From: DATHAP01 sp963762865
GTDB taxonomy: Bacteria; Actinomycetota; Actinomycetes; JACCUZ01
Reading direction: 5' to 3'
Assembly: GCA_963762865.1 (NCBI GenBank)
Contig: CAVXNC010000011.1
Span: 62,001 to 126,000, forward strand
Length of the DNA stretch: 64,000 nucleotides
Below the pieces are notes generated by a model. It saw only the letters and a program-made list of their open reading frames with translations, searched no databases and was not told the DNA's origin. Every line of letters starts with the position of its first letter. Positions within the stretch are counted from its first letter, which is position 1. Shown piece after piece: positions 8,059-18,462 of this stretch. The translations under genes and the position numbers were made by a program.

Positions 8059-9261
8059 TCAGCGGGCGCCCAGCAGGTGCTCGACCGCGAGCTGGTCGAG
8101 CTGGATGAAGGAGTAGCCCTTCTCGGCGACCGCGTCGGCGTCGAAGGACTCGTAGGCGCTGCGGTCCGCCAGCAGGTCGGCGTAGCTCTCGCCGGCACCG
8201 AGCGTCGGCACCGCGAGCTCGGCGACCTTCGAGGCCTCGAGCGCGGCCTGCACCTCGGGGTCGGCGCGGAAGGCCGCGGCCCGGTCCTTGAGCAGCAGGT
8301 AGGTGCGCATGTTGGCGGCTGCCGACGCCCACACGCCGTCGATGTCCTCGGTCCGCAGCGGCTTGTAGTCGAAGTGCCGTGGGCCGTCGTAGGACGGGCC
8401 GTCCCAGCCCGCGGTGGCGCCGCCGTTCTCGAGCAGGTCGACCAGGAAGAAGGAGCTGAGCACGTCGCCGTGCCCGAAGACCAGGTCCTGGTCGTACTTG
8501 ATGCCGTGCTGACCGTTGAGGTCGATGTGGAAGAGCTTGCCCTGCCACAGCGCCTGTGCGATGCCGTGGACATAGTTCAGGCCGGCCATCTGCTCGTGAC
8601 CGACCTCCGGGTTCACGCCGACCATGTCGGCGTGGTCGAGCGAGGAGATGAACGCGATGGCGTGCCCGACCGTGGGCAGCAGGATGTCGCCGCGCGGCTC
8701 GTTCGGCTTGGGCTCCAGCGCGAAGCGCAGCCCGTAGCCCCGGTCGAGGACGTACTGCGCGAGGGTGTCCAGCGCCTCGCGGAAGCGGTCGAGGGCCGCA
8801 CGCACGTCCTTGGACGCATCGGTCTCCGAGCCCTCGCGACCGCCCCAGAAGACGTAGGTCGAGGCGCCGAGCTCGGCGGCCAGGTCCAGGTTGCGCATCA
8901 CCTTGCGCATCGCGAAGCGCCGCACGTCGCGGTTGTTCGACGTGAACGCGCCGTCCTTGAAGACGGGGTGGGTGAAGAGGTTGGTCGTCATCATCGGGAC
9001 GGCCATCCCGGTCTCGTCGAGCGCGTGCCGGAACCGCTTGATGTGGTTGTCGCGCGACGAGTCGTCGCTACCGAAGGGGATGAGGTCGTCGTCGTGGAAC
9101 GTGACGCCCCAGGCCCCGAGGTCGGAGAGCCGGTGCACGGACTCGACCGGGTCCAGCGCGGGCCGGGTCGCGTCGCCGAAGGGGTCGCGGGCCTGCCATC
9201 CCACGGTCCACAGGCCGAAGCTGAACTTGTCGTCGCGGGTGGGGGTGCGGTCGCTGCTCAT
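8059..9261 (-). CDS. xylA: Xylose isomerase
   Basis: A 400-residue class I (actinobacterial type) xylose isomerase, interconverting D-xylose and D-xylulose in the cytoplasm with two divalent metals. The catalytic histidine region is TFHDDDL (His56, Asp59). The metal and substrate segments LEPKPNEPRGD, VNPEVGHEQMAG and FHIDLNGQHGIKYDQD are all present, followed by HFDYKPLR near residue 295. Start ATG at 9261. It is located between the ROK regulator (77-bp gap) and xylB (2-bp gap). Confidence 0.97.
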   Translation of the reverse strand: MSSDRTPTRDDKFSFGLWTVGWQARDPFGDATRPALDPVESVHRLSDLGAWGVTFHDDDLIPFGSDDSSRDNHIKRFRHALDETGMAVPMMTTNLFTHPVFKDGAFTSNNRDVRRFAMRKVMRNLDLAAELGASTYVFWGGREGSETDASKDVRAALDRFREALDTLAQYVLDRGYGLRFALEPKPNEPRGDILLPTVGHAIAFISSLDHADMVGVNPEVGHEQMAGLNYVHGIAQALWQGKLFHIDLNGQHGIKYDQDLVFGHGDVLSSFFLVDLLENGGATAGWDGPSYDGPRHFDYKPLRTEDIDGVWASAAANMRTYLLLKDRAAAFRADPEVQAALEASKVAELAVPTLGAGESYADLLADRSAYESFDADAVAEKGYSFIQLDQLAVEHLLGAR

Positions 9262-9338
9262 CGTGTCCTCTTCGTGGTTGTCGTGCGTGCGGTGGCTTGC
9301 CTGGCAGGTGCCTGGGTTCGTCCGGAGGGTCGTGGCGG

Positions 9339-10583
9339 TCAGGAGGCGCGGCGGGCGGTCGCCTGCAGGGGGTCGGAGACGAGCGGCTCGAAGGCCAGCT
9401 CGGCCGCCCCGACCAGCGTCGAGTCGGCGCCGAGGCCGGGGACGACGAGGCGCACCTGCTGCACGAGCGCGCGCAGCCCGGTGGCCTCGAACTCGGCGCG
9501 GACGGTGTCACCGGCGACATCGAGAACCGCCTCGAGCGCCCCGCCCATGATGACGACCTCGGGGTTCAGGATGTTGACGACGTTGGCGGTCCCCCGGCCG
9601 AGCCAGATGGCGATGTGGTGCAGCGCGTCAGTGGCCGCGGTGTCGCCGTCCGCGGCAGCCGCCACCACGTCGCGCACGCCCTGGAGGCCACCCCCGGGAG
9701 GCCGGCCGGCGAGCTCGAAGAGGCGCTCCTCCCCGCACTCGGTCTCCCAGCAGCCCGTGGACCCGCAGTGGCACGGCAGCCCGCCCGGGTGCACGAGGGC
9801 GTGCCCGACCTCGCCGGCAAAGCCGGCGCGCCCGCCGAGGGGGTGCCCGCCGGCGTAGATGCCCGCGCCGATGCCGGAGTGCCCGGACAGGTAGACGGCG
9901 TCGTCGACGCCCTTCGCGGCGCCTCGGACGTGCTCGGCCCGCATGCCGAGGTCCGCGTCGTTGCCGACGCTCACCGGCAGGCCGAGCGCCTCCGCCAGCT
10001 CGTCACCGAGCGGTACGTCGCGCCAGCCGAGGTTGGGGGCCTGCTGCACCAGCCCGTCCGCGCGCCGCACCATGCCGGGCACCGCCACGCCGACCCCGAC
10101 GACCGACGCATCGGCCGGGACCTCGGCGAACAGCCGCGCGGCCTCGCGGACGACCGTCGACGACACCGCCTGGTGACGCCGGGCACCGGACCCTCGCGAC
10201 CAGGTCCGGTCGCTGCGCGAGAGCACTGCGCCGCCCAGGCCGACCCGGGCGACCACCAGGTGCGTCACGCCGACGTCGACCGCGAGGACCTGCACCCGCT
10301 CGGACTCCGGCGAGACGACGTGCGACGGCCGGCCACCGGCGCTCGAGGTCCGGCCGCGCACCGTGGACTGGTCGGCCCGCCCGGCCTCCTCGCGGACCAG
10401 TCCGGCGGCCACCAGGTCGCCGGTCAGGTCCCCGATCGTGCTGCGGTTGAGCCCGAGCGCCGCCGTGAGCTGGCTGCGCGGCGTCGGGCCGTTGACGTGC
10501 ACGTACCGCAGCAGTGTCGACAGGTTGCCCCGCCGGACGTCCTCGGACCTCGCCCCACGCGCACCCCGAGCAAGGACCGACAT
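9339..10583 (-). CDS. xylR: ROK-family transcriptional regulator (XylR-like)
   Basis: A 414-residue regulator. An N-terminal MarR-like helix-turn-helix covers about residues 18-75 (SQLTAALGLNRSTIGDL). A ROK sugar-kinase-like domain follows, with the ROK signature GIGAGIYAGGHPLGGRAGFAGEVGH near residue 230-255 and the structural zinc motif CHCGSTGCWE. XylR-type ROK repressors release DNA on binding xylose. Its place between the ABC permease (14-bp gap) and xylA supports autoregulated control of the whole operon. A 15-bp palindrome upstream of the binding-protein gene is a candidate operator. The symbol rests on context; the sensed sugar is inferred. Confidence 0.85.
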   Translation of the reverse strand: MSVLARGARGARSEDVRRGNLSTLLRYVHVNGPTPRSQLTAALGLNRSTIGDLTGDLVAAGLVREEAGRADQSTVRGRTSSAGGRPSHVVSPESERVQVLAVDVGVTHLVVARVGLGGAVLSRSDRTWSRGSGARRHQAVSSTVVREAARLFAEVPADASVVGVGVAVPGMVRRADGLVQQAPNLGWRDVPLGDELAEALGLPVSVGNDADLGMRAEHVRGAAKGVDDAVYLSGHSGIGAGIYAGGHPLGGRAGFAGEVGHALVHPGGLPCHCGSTGCWETECGEERLFELAGRPPGGGLQGVRDVVAAAADGDTAATDALHHIAIWLGRGTANVVNILNPEVVIMGGALEAVLDVAGDTVRAEFEATGLRALVQQVRLVVPGLGADSTLVGAAELAFEPLVSDPLQATARRAS

Positions 10584-10597
10584 CGACCCCCCTTGCC

Positions 10598-11875
10598 TCA
10601 GGCGCGCCCGGAGGCAGCGGCGCGGCGACGCGACAGGGCGTCGACGCTGGCTGCGAGCAGCAGCACACCACCCGTGACCATGTAGACGACCGCAGCCGAC
10701 TTGTCCAGCAGGCCCATGCCGTTGGCCACCACGGCGACCACCAGGCCGCCGATGATGGCGTCGGCAGGGCGGCCCTTGCCGCCGAAGAGGCTGGTGCCGC
10801 CGATCACCGCGGCGCCGACCGCATAGAGCAGCGTCTCACCGCCACCTGTCGATGGCGTGACCGAGTTGACACGGCTGGCCAGCAGGACCCCGGCGAGCGC
10901 AGCGATGGTCGAGCAGATGACGAAGCAGAGCAGCCTGACCCGCTCGACGTTGATGCCGGCCCGACGGGCGGCCTCGGCGTTGCCGCCGACGGCGTAGACG
11001 TGGCGGCCGAACACGGTGTTGCTCAGCAGCAGCGTCAGAAGGATCAAGAGCACCACCACGACCGGGATGACGAGCGGGACACCCTTGATCGACGTCACCG
11101 CGGGGTTCCGGCTCCGCTCGCTGCTCAGGTAGTAGGTGCACATCCCGAGCAGCAGGAGCAAGCCCGCCACCTTGACCGCCCACACGGAGGTTGTCTGCGT
11201 CACCAGTCCGCGGGCCCGGCGGACCGACATCGCCCGGTAGGTGACGGCGGCGTACCCGGCGATCAGGCCCAGGTACAGCGCCCAGCCCAGCCAGACAGGC
11301 ATGTTCTTGGACATGATCGCGAGGACCGTGTCGCTCTCGATCCGGATCGTTCCGCCCTCGCCGATGATGTGCAGCAGGAGGCCCTGGAGAGCGAGGAAGC
11401 CGGCCAGGGTGACGACGAAGGACGGGATGCCCACCCGGGCGACGAGGAGGCCGATGACCAGGCCGATGCCGGCGCCGGCGGCGAGGCAGGCCAGGACGCC
11501 GATGTACCACGGCATGTCGTGGCGGGTCGACACGACGCCGAGCACCGCGCCCGCCACTCCGGCGGTGTAGCCCGCGGACAGGTCGATCTCGCCGATGAGC
11601 AGCACGAAGACGAGACCCATCGCGATGACGATGACTGCCGCGCTCTGGATGAAGAGGTTCGCGAAGTTGAACGAGTTGGTGAAGGTCTCGGGGCGCAGGC
11701 TCGAGAAGACGATGAGCAGCGCGACGAGGCCGAGGATGGCGGGCAGCGGCCCGACGTCGCCGCCGCGGACCCGTGCGACGTACTCGCGGGCCGAGTCGCC
11801 GAGAGTCACCTGCGGTGCGGGCGGTACCTCCGGTGGCGTCTCGGGCGACTCGTCCTTGACCGCCGTGTCGCTCAT
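10598..11875 (-). CDS. xylH: Sugar ABC transporter permease (XylH-like)
   Basis: A 425-residue integral membrane protein with about ten or more hydrophobic segments after a Pro/Glu-rich cytoplasmic N-terminus. It carries the RbsC/XylH-family signatures GEIDLSAGYTAGV and GGTSLFGGKG, the latter in the ATPase-contact region. It forms the membrane channel of a CUT2-type (ribose/xylose) importer with the adjacent ATPase and binding protein. The start overlaps the ATPase stop by four bases (ATGA at 11872-11875). Length is typical of XylH, longer than RbsC. Confidence 0.92.
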   Translation of the reverse strand: MSDTAVKDESPETPPEVPPAPQVTLGDSAREYVARVRGGDVGPLPAILGLVALLIVFSSLRPETFTNSFNFANLFIQSAAVIVIAMGLVFVLLIGEIDLSAGYTAGVAGAVLGVVSTRHDMPWYIGVLACLAAGAGIGLVIGLLVARVGIPSFVVTLAGFLALQGLLLHIIGEGGTIRIESDTVLAIMSKNMPVWLGWALYLGLIAGYAAVTYRAMSVRRARGLVTQTTSVWAVKVAGLLLLLGMCTYYLSSERSRNPAVTSIKGVPLVIPVVVVLLILLTLLLSNTVFGRHVYAVGGNAEAARRAGINVERVRLLCFVICSTIAALAGVLLASRVNSVTPSTGGGETLLYAVGAAVIGGTSLFGGKGRPADAIIGGLVVAVVANGMGLLDKSAAVVYMVTGGVLLLAASVDALSRRRAAASGRA

Positions 11876-12681
11876 TCCGCCACCCCGTTCTCATCCGCCT
11901 TCTCAGCATGGGCGCCGCCAGTGATGAGCTCGACGACCTGCGAGTGGTTCACGTCCTTGGCCTCGACCTGGGCAGTCATCCGGCCGAGGTAGAGCACGGC
12001 GATGTCGTCGGCGACGGCGAGCACGTCGTTCATGTTGTGGCTGATCAGGATCACGGCGAGGCCCCGGTCGGCGAGGCGGCGAACCAGCTGCAGGACCTGT
12101 TCGGTCTGCGCGACACCCAGCGCGGCTGTGGGCTCGTCGAGGATGACCAGCTTGGAGTTCCAGAGCACCGCACGGGCGATGGCCACCGTCTGGCGCTGAC
12201 CTCCGGACAGGCTGGCCACCTTCTGGCGGATCGACTTGACCGTCCGCACGGAGAGACCCGCAAGCGTCTCGGCGGCTCGCTCCTCCATCGAGATCTCGTC
12301 GAGGAACCCTCCGCTGAGCCTCTCCCGCCCGAGGTAGAGGTTCTGGACGATGTCGAGGTTGTCGCACAGCGCGAGGTCCTGGTAGACGACCTCGATGCCC
12401 AGCGCGTTGGCCTGCTTCGGGTTGTGGACGTGGACCGTCTGACCCGCGAAGAGGTAGTCGCCGTGGTCGAACGGGTAGATCCCGGCGACCCCCTTGATCA
12501 GGGTGCTCTTTCCGGCGCCGTTGTCGCCGACCAGCGCCGTGACCCTGCCGCTGCGCACGACCAGGTCGACGTCATGGAGAACCTGCACGGCGCCGAAGCT
12601 CTTGTTCACCCCACGCAGCTCCAGGAGCGGCTCCGTGTGGGCGGACTGCGCACCGCCCACCTCGCTCGTCATCGTCGTCAT
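11872..12681 (-). CDS. Sugar ABC transporter ATP-binding protein, single domain
   Basis: A 269-residue ABC ATPase: Walker A GDNGAGKST near residue 53, Q-loop VVYQDLAL, signature LSGGQRQ, Walker B LVILDEPTAALG and the H-loop ISHNMND. It energises uptake by the XylH-like permease. CUT2 importers of the XylG/RbsA type usually have two fused ATPase domains (about 500 aa). This one has only one, so it must act as a homodimer, as in the FrcA-like subgroup of CUT2 ATPases. Start ATG 12681; a strong stem-loop (12753-12786) separates it from the binding-protein gene. Confidence 0.93.
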   Translation of the reverse strand: MTTMTSEVGGAQSAHTEPLLELRGVNKSFGAVQVLHDVDLVVRSGRVTALVGDNGAGKSTLIKGVAGIYPFDHGDYLFAGQTVHVHNPKQANALGIEVVYQDLALCDNLDIVQNLYLGRERLSGGFLDEISMEERAAETLAGLSVRTVKSIRQKVASLSGGQRQTVAIARAVLWNSKLVILDEPTAALGVAQTEQVLQLVRRLADRGLAVILISHNMNDVLAVADDIAVLYLGRMTAQVEAKDVNHSQVVELITGGAHAEKADENGVAE

Positions 12682-12752
12682 GGCACGTCGCCTCTCGTCG
12701 GTGCGGAGGGAAGGACGAGCAGCACGCTAGAACCTCGCTGCCGTCGAGGGGA

Positions 12753-12786
12753 GGGGGTCCGGCCGGACTCGCCGGGCCGGACCCCC
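12753..12786 (-). terminator. 12-bp perfect stem-loop between binding-protein and ATPase genes
   Basis: GGGGGTCCGGCC (12753-12764) pairs perfectly with GGCCGGACCCCC (12775-12786) across a 10-base loop. It lies 33 bp after the binding-protein stop codon and about 70 bp before the ATPase start, within one operon. No T-run follows on the minus strand. A hairpin here can act as a partial terminator or a 3' mRNA stabiliser, giving excess binding protein over transporter, as is common in sugar ABC operons. The role is inferred. Confidence 0.7.
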
Positions 12787-12819
12787 CGCCTCCTCAGGAC
12801 TTGCCTGGTGGGGCGACCG

Positions 12820-13944
12820 CTAGGAGACGCCGAGCTCGTCGCAGGCAGCCTTGAAGTCAGCCGTGCAGACCTTGTCGACGGTGGTGTAGCCGGCGTCGAA
12901 GACGTCCTGGACGTTGTCCTGCGTGATCCAGACCGGGGTCGCGAAGACCGACTTGACCTGACGGCCGGCCTCCGTGTCCTCGACCGAGCCGTTGACCAGC
13001 GCCGCGGCGGCGTCCCCGCCCTCCAGGATGGCAACTGCCAGATCCACGGCAGCGTCAGCCTCGACCTTGATGTCCTTGAACACCGTCCCGCACTGCGTGC
13101 CGGCGATGACCCGCTGCAGGCCCTCGTCCGAGGCGTCCTGGCCGGTGACCGGAACCTCGCCTGCGACTCCGTTGTTCTTCAGGACGGTGACGATGCCGCC
13201 GGCCATGGTGTCGTTGGCCGAGATGACGCCGTCGACCTTGCCGTTGTTCTTGGTGTAGAGCTGCTCGAAGGTCGTCTGGGCGACGGTCGCGTCCCACTTG
13301 CCGGTCTGGTCGCCGACGATCTTGTAGTCACCGCTGTCCACCTTGGGCTGCAGCGCGCCGTCGTAGCCCTCCGCGAAGAGCGCGGCGTTGTTGTCGGTCG
13401 GGTCGCCGTCGATCTTCACGATGTTCGCCGAGGTCTTGCCGTCCTCGTCGAGGCACGCGATCAGGCCGTCGCCCATCAGCTTGCCGACCTCGACGTTGTC
13501 GAACGACACGTAGTAGTCGGCCGACCCGTTCAGGGTCAACCGGTCGTAGTCGATGCTCGGGATGCCGGCGTCCTTGGCCTTCTGCTCACAGGCCGCGCCG
13601 CTCTCCGAGTCCAGGTTGGTGACCAGCAGGACGTTGACGCCCTGGTTGATCATCGAGTCGCACAGCTGGGCGAACTTGTTCACGTCCTTGGACGCGTTCT
13701 GGATGATCGCCTCGTACCCGGCCGCCGTGATGGCTTCCTCGAGAAGCGGACGGTCGTTGTTCTCCCAGCGCGGCGAGGTCGCGGCGTCGGGCAGCAGGAC
13801 GCCGACCTTGCCGCCCTCGGAGCTGCTCTTGTCGCCGTTGCCGCTGCCGGAGTTGTCAGTGCCGCTGTCGTCGTCGCCGCCGCAGGCCGCGAGGAAAAGG
13901 GTCAGCACGGCTACGCCGGCCACCGCGATCTTCCGCATCCGCAT
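12820..13944 (-). CDS. xylF: Sugar-binding lipoprotein of ABC transporter (XylF-like)
   Basis: A 374-residue periplasmic-binding-type lipoprotein. MRMRKIAVAGVAVLTLFLAAC is a lipoprotein signal with an LAAC lipobox, followed by a Gly/Asp/Ser-rich linker. The mature part is a two-lobed Peripla_BP_4 sugar-binding domain: VGVLLPDAATSPRWENND, the hinge-region INQGVNVLLVTNLD, the DYDRLT motif typical of XylF, and VTGQDASDEGLQ. It delivers sugar, most probably xylose, to the adjacent permease. ATG 13944 is chosen because it begins the signal peptide and AAGGG precedes it; a longer in-frame start would bury the signal. First gene of the xylose operon. Confidence 0.93.
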   Translation of the reverse strand: MRMRKIAVAGVAVLTLFLAACGGDDDSGTDNSGSGNGDKSSSEGGKVGVLLPDAATSPRWENNDRPLLEEAITAAGYEAIIQNASKDVNKFAQLCDSMINQGVNVLLVTNLDSESGAACEQKAKDAGIPSIDYDRLTLNGSADYYVSFDNVEVGKLMGDGLIACLDEDGKTSANIVKIDGDPTDNNAALFAEGYDGALQPKVDSGDYKIVGDQTGKWDATVAQTTFEQLYTKNNGKVDGVISANDTMAGGIVTVLKNNGVAGEVPVTGQDASDEGLQRVIAGTQCGTVFKDIKVEADAAVDLAVAILEGGDAAAALVNGSVEDTEAGRQVKSVFATPVWITQDNVQDVFDAGYTTVDKVCTADFKAACDELGVS

Positions 13945-14000
13945 GTCGAGGGTGCCCTTCCGCTGGTCGCGGCACCCGCTCTCTGGGGCCGCCGAGGAAT

Positions 14001-14015
14001 GTTGTGCCCCACAAC
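14001..14015. promoter_or_regulatory. Candidate operator palindrome upstream of the xylose operon
   Basis: GTTGTG-CCC-CACAAC is a perfect 15-bp palindrome 57 bp upstream of the binding-protein start. It is followed directly by ACGTACGT (14014-14021), and a second perfect palindrome, ACGAATTCGT, lies at 14045-14054. The spacing fits an operator close to the operon promoter, and the ROK regulator encoded in the operon is the obvious candidate ligand. No clear -35/-10 pair could be assigned. Confidence 0.45.
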
Positions 14016-14121
14016 GTACGTCCGGGCGGCGCCCCGGGGAAGTCACGAATTCGTAACGCAGCCGAAACGTCCGGACTCGTCCCTCAGATCCACTCCGCCT
14101 GTCGTGGCAGATGACCCTGGG

Positions 14122-16932
<2,811 letters not shown>

Positions 16933-17239
16933 GACCGTCTCCTCTCGTCCGCCCGTTCATCCTGCCCCAGCGCTCGTCGGACCGGACCCGACCCCCGGTC
17001 CCTCGCGTGCGCCGCTCTCCAGATTGTCTCGACGTCAAGATACATCACATCAAGACGAGACGGCCAGGTGCACCTGGACCCCCGAGGACGGGGCGCACGA
17101 TGACAAGATCCACTTCCGCCGGCCGTCAAGGCACCTGACAGGCTGGCGTGACACGACGTCGGTGCGTAATCGTTTGGCCAGCCCGCGTCGCCGACATCCC
17201 CCGTCAGGCGGCGCGGGCCCCTGCGTTCTTCCGGCCGTC
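16933..17239. promoter_or_regulatory. acnA upstream region with a near-palindrome and repeated TCAAGA half-sites
   Basis: A 307-bp gap without a gene. TCTCGACGTCAAGA (17027-17040) is a 14-bp near-palindrome with one mismatched pair. A second TCAAGA (17050-17055) repeats the half-site (17035-17040) at a 15-bp interval, and the block is AT-richer than its surroundings. It lies 95-125 bp upstream of acnA and is the best operator candidate for a TCA-cycle regulator. The remainder shows no ORF or strong hairpin. Confidence 0.45.
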
Positions 17240-18451
17240 TCAGCCCTGACGGGAAGATCTCCCGGGCGCCAGCACGGCGACGCACTCCACGTGGTGGGTC
17301 ATCGGGAAGAGGTCGTACGCCCTCAGCGACTCGAGCGCGTAGCCCCCCTCGGCGAACCACTTCAGGTCTCGCGCGAGCGCGGCCGGGTCGCACGCGACGT
17401 AGGCGATCCGGCGGGCTGCCACCCGCGAGAGCATTCGCACGACCTGCTTGCCTGCGCCGCTGCGCGGCGGGTCCAGCACGACCAGGTCCGCCCGTCGCAG
17501 GTGCGGCCGCCGCAGGACGTGGTCGACACGGCCGGCGTCGACCCGCACCTGGGGCAGGTCGGCCAGGTTGTGCCGGGCGTCGGCGACCGCGCCACGGTCG
17601 GACTCGACCGCGGTCACCCGCCCGGTCTCCCCCACCCGCTCGGCGAGCGTCGCGGTGAAGAGGCCGACCCCGCTGTAGAGGTCGAGGACCGACTCGCCGG
17701 GACGCGGGTCGAGCGCGTCGAGCACGCCGTCGAGCAGCGTCGCCGCCGCGCCGGGATGCACCTGCCAGAAGCCGCCGGCCGACACCCGGAAGGCGCGCTC
17801 GCCGACCCGCTCGGTGAGGGTGCCGTCCCCGGCGCGACGGCCGACCGCACCCTCGGACAGCACCGCGACCTCGCCGGTCGACACCGACGCCGCCACCTCG
17901 ACGGTGGACTCCGCCGGCCAGCGCCCGAGGAGCACCCCCGCGCCGGACACCAAGTCGTGGGCGATGCGGCAGCGGTCGACCGGCACGACCCGGTGCGAGC
18001 GGTGCTCGCGGAGCCCGGCCCGCCCGTCCTCGCCGACCGCGAAGCGCACCCGGGTGCGCCAGCCGAGCCCGTCGACGTCACCGGGCACCGCCTCGACCGT
18101 GACGTCGCGCTCGATGCCCGCGAGTCGTTGCAGCTGCTCGCGGACCACGTCGGCCTTCAGCCGGCGCTGCGCGTCGAGCGAGGCGTGCTGCAGGTCGCAA
18201 CCGCCGCACTGCCCGGGCCGCGCCCAGGGGCAGGGCGGCTCGACCCGGTCGTCGCTCGCCCGCAGGACCTCGACGGCGTCCGCGCGCCAGAAGGACGACG
18301 TCACCGTGCCCTCGGTGACGACCGCGCGCACCCGCTCCCCCGGCAGGGCGTGCCGGACGAAGACGACCCGCCCCTCGTGCCGGGCGACGCAGTGCCCGCC
18401 GTGCGCGACCGGCCCGACGTCGACCACGACCTCGGCCGGGGGTCGCGCCAC
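17240..18451 (-). CDS. TRAM-domain class I SAM-dependent RNA methyltransferase (RumA/TrmA-like)
   Basis: A 403-residue enzyme of the RNA uridine-C5-methyltransferase family. An N-terminal TRAM RNA-binding domain spans about residues 5-62. A cysteine-containing region CPWARPGQCGGCDLQH follows, resembling the Fe-S cluster site of RumA. The SAM motif is VLDLYSGVGLFTATLA and the active-site segment VVLDPPRSGAGKQ, with VACDPAALARDL near the C-terminus (the catalytic-Cys motif). GTG 18451 is chosen because it starts the TRAM domain just before the end of the preceding APC permease gene. It corresponds in position to the TRAM methyltransferase downstream of the APC permease in Mycobacterium. The exact RNA target is unknown. 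Confidence 0.88.
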   Translation of the reverse strand: MARPPAEVVVDVGPVAHGGHCVARHEGRVVFVRHALPGERVRAVVTEGTVTSSFWRADAVEVLRASDDRVEPPCPWARPGQCGGCDLQHASLDAQRRLKADVVREQLQRLAGIERDVTVEAVPGDVDGLGWRTRVRFAVGEDGRAGLREHRSHRVVPVDRCRIAHDLVSGAGVLLGRWPAESTVEVAASVSTGEVAVLSEGAVGRRAGDGTLTERVGERAFRVSAGGFWQVHPGAAATLLDGVLDALDPRPGESVLDLYSGVGLFTATLAERVGETGRVTAVESDRGAVADARHNLADLPQVRVDAGRVDHVLRRPHLRRADLVVLDPPRSGAGKQVVRMLSRVAARRIAYVACDPAALARDLKWFAEGGYALESLRAYDLFPMTHHVECVAVLAPGRSSRQG

Positions 18452-18462
18452 CTCGTCCGCGC

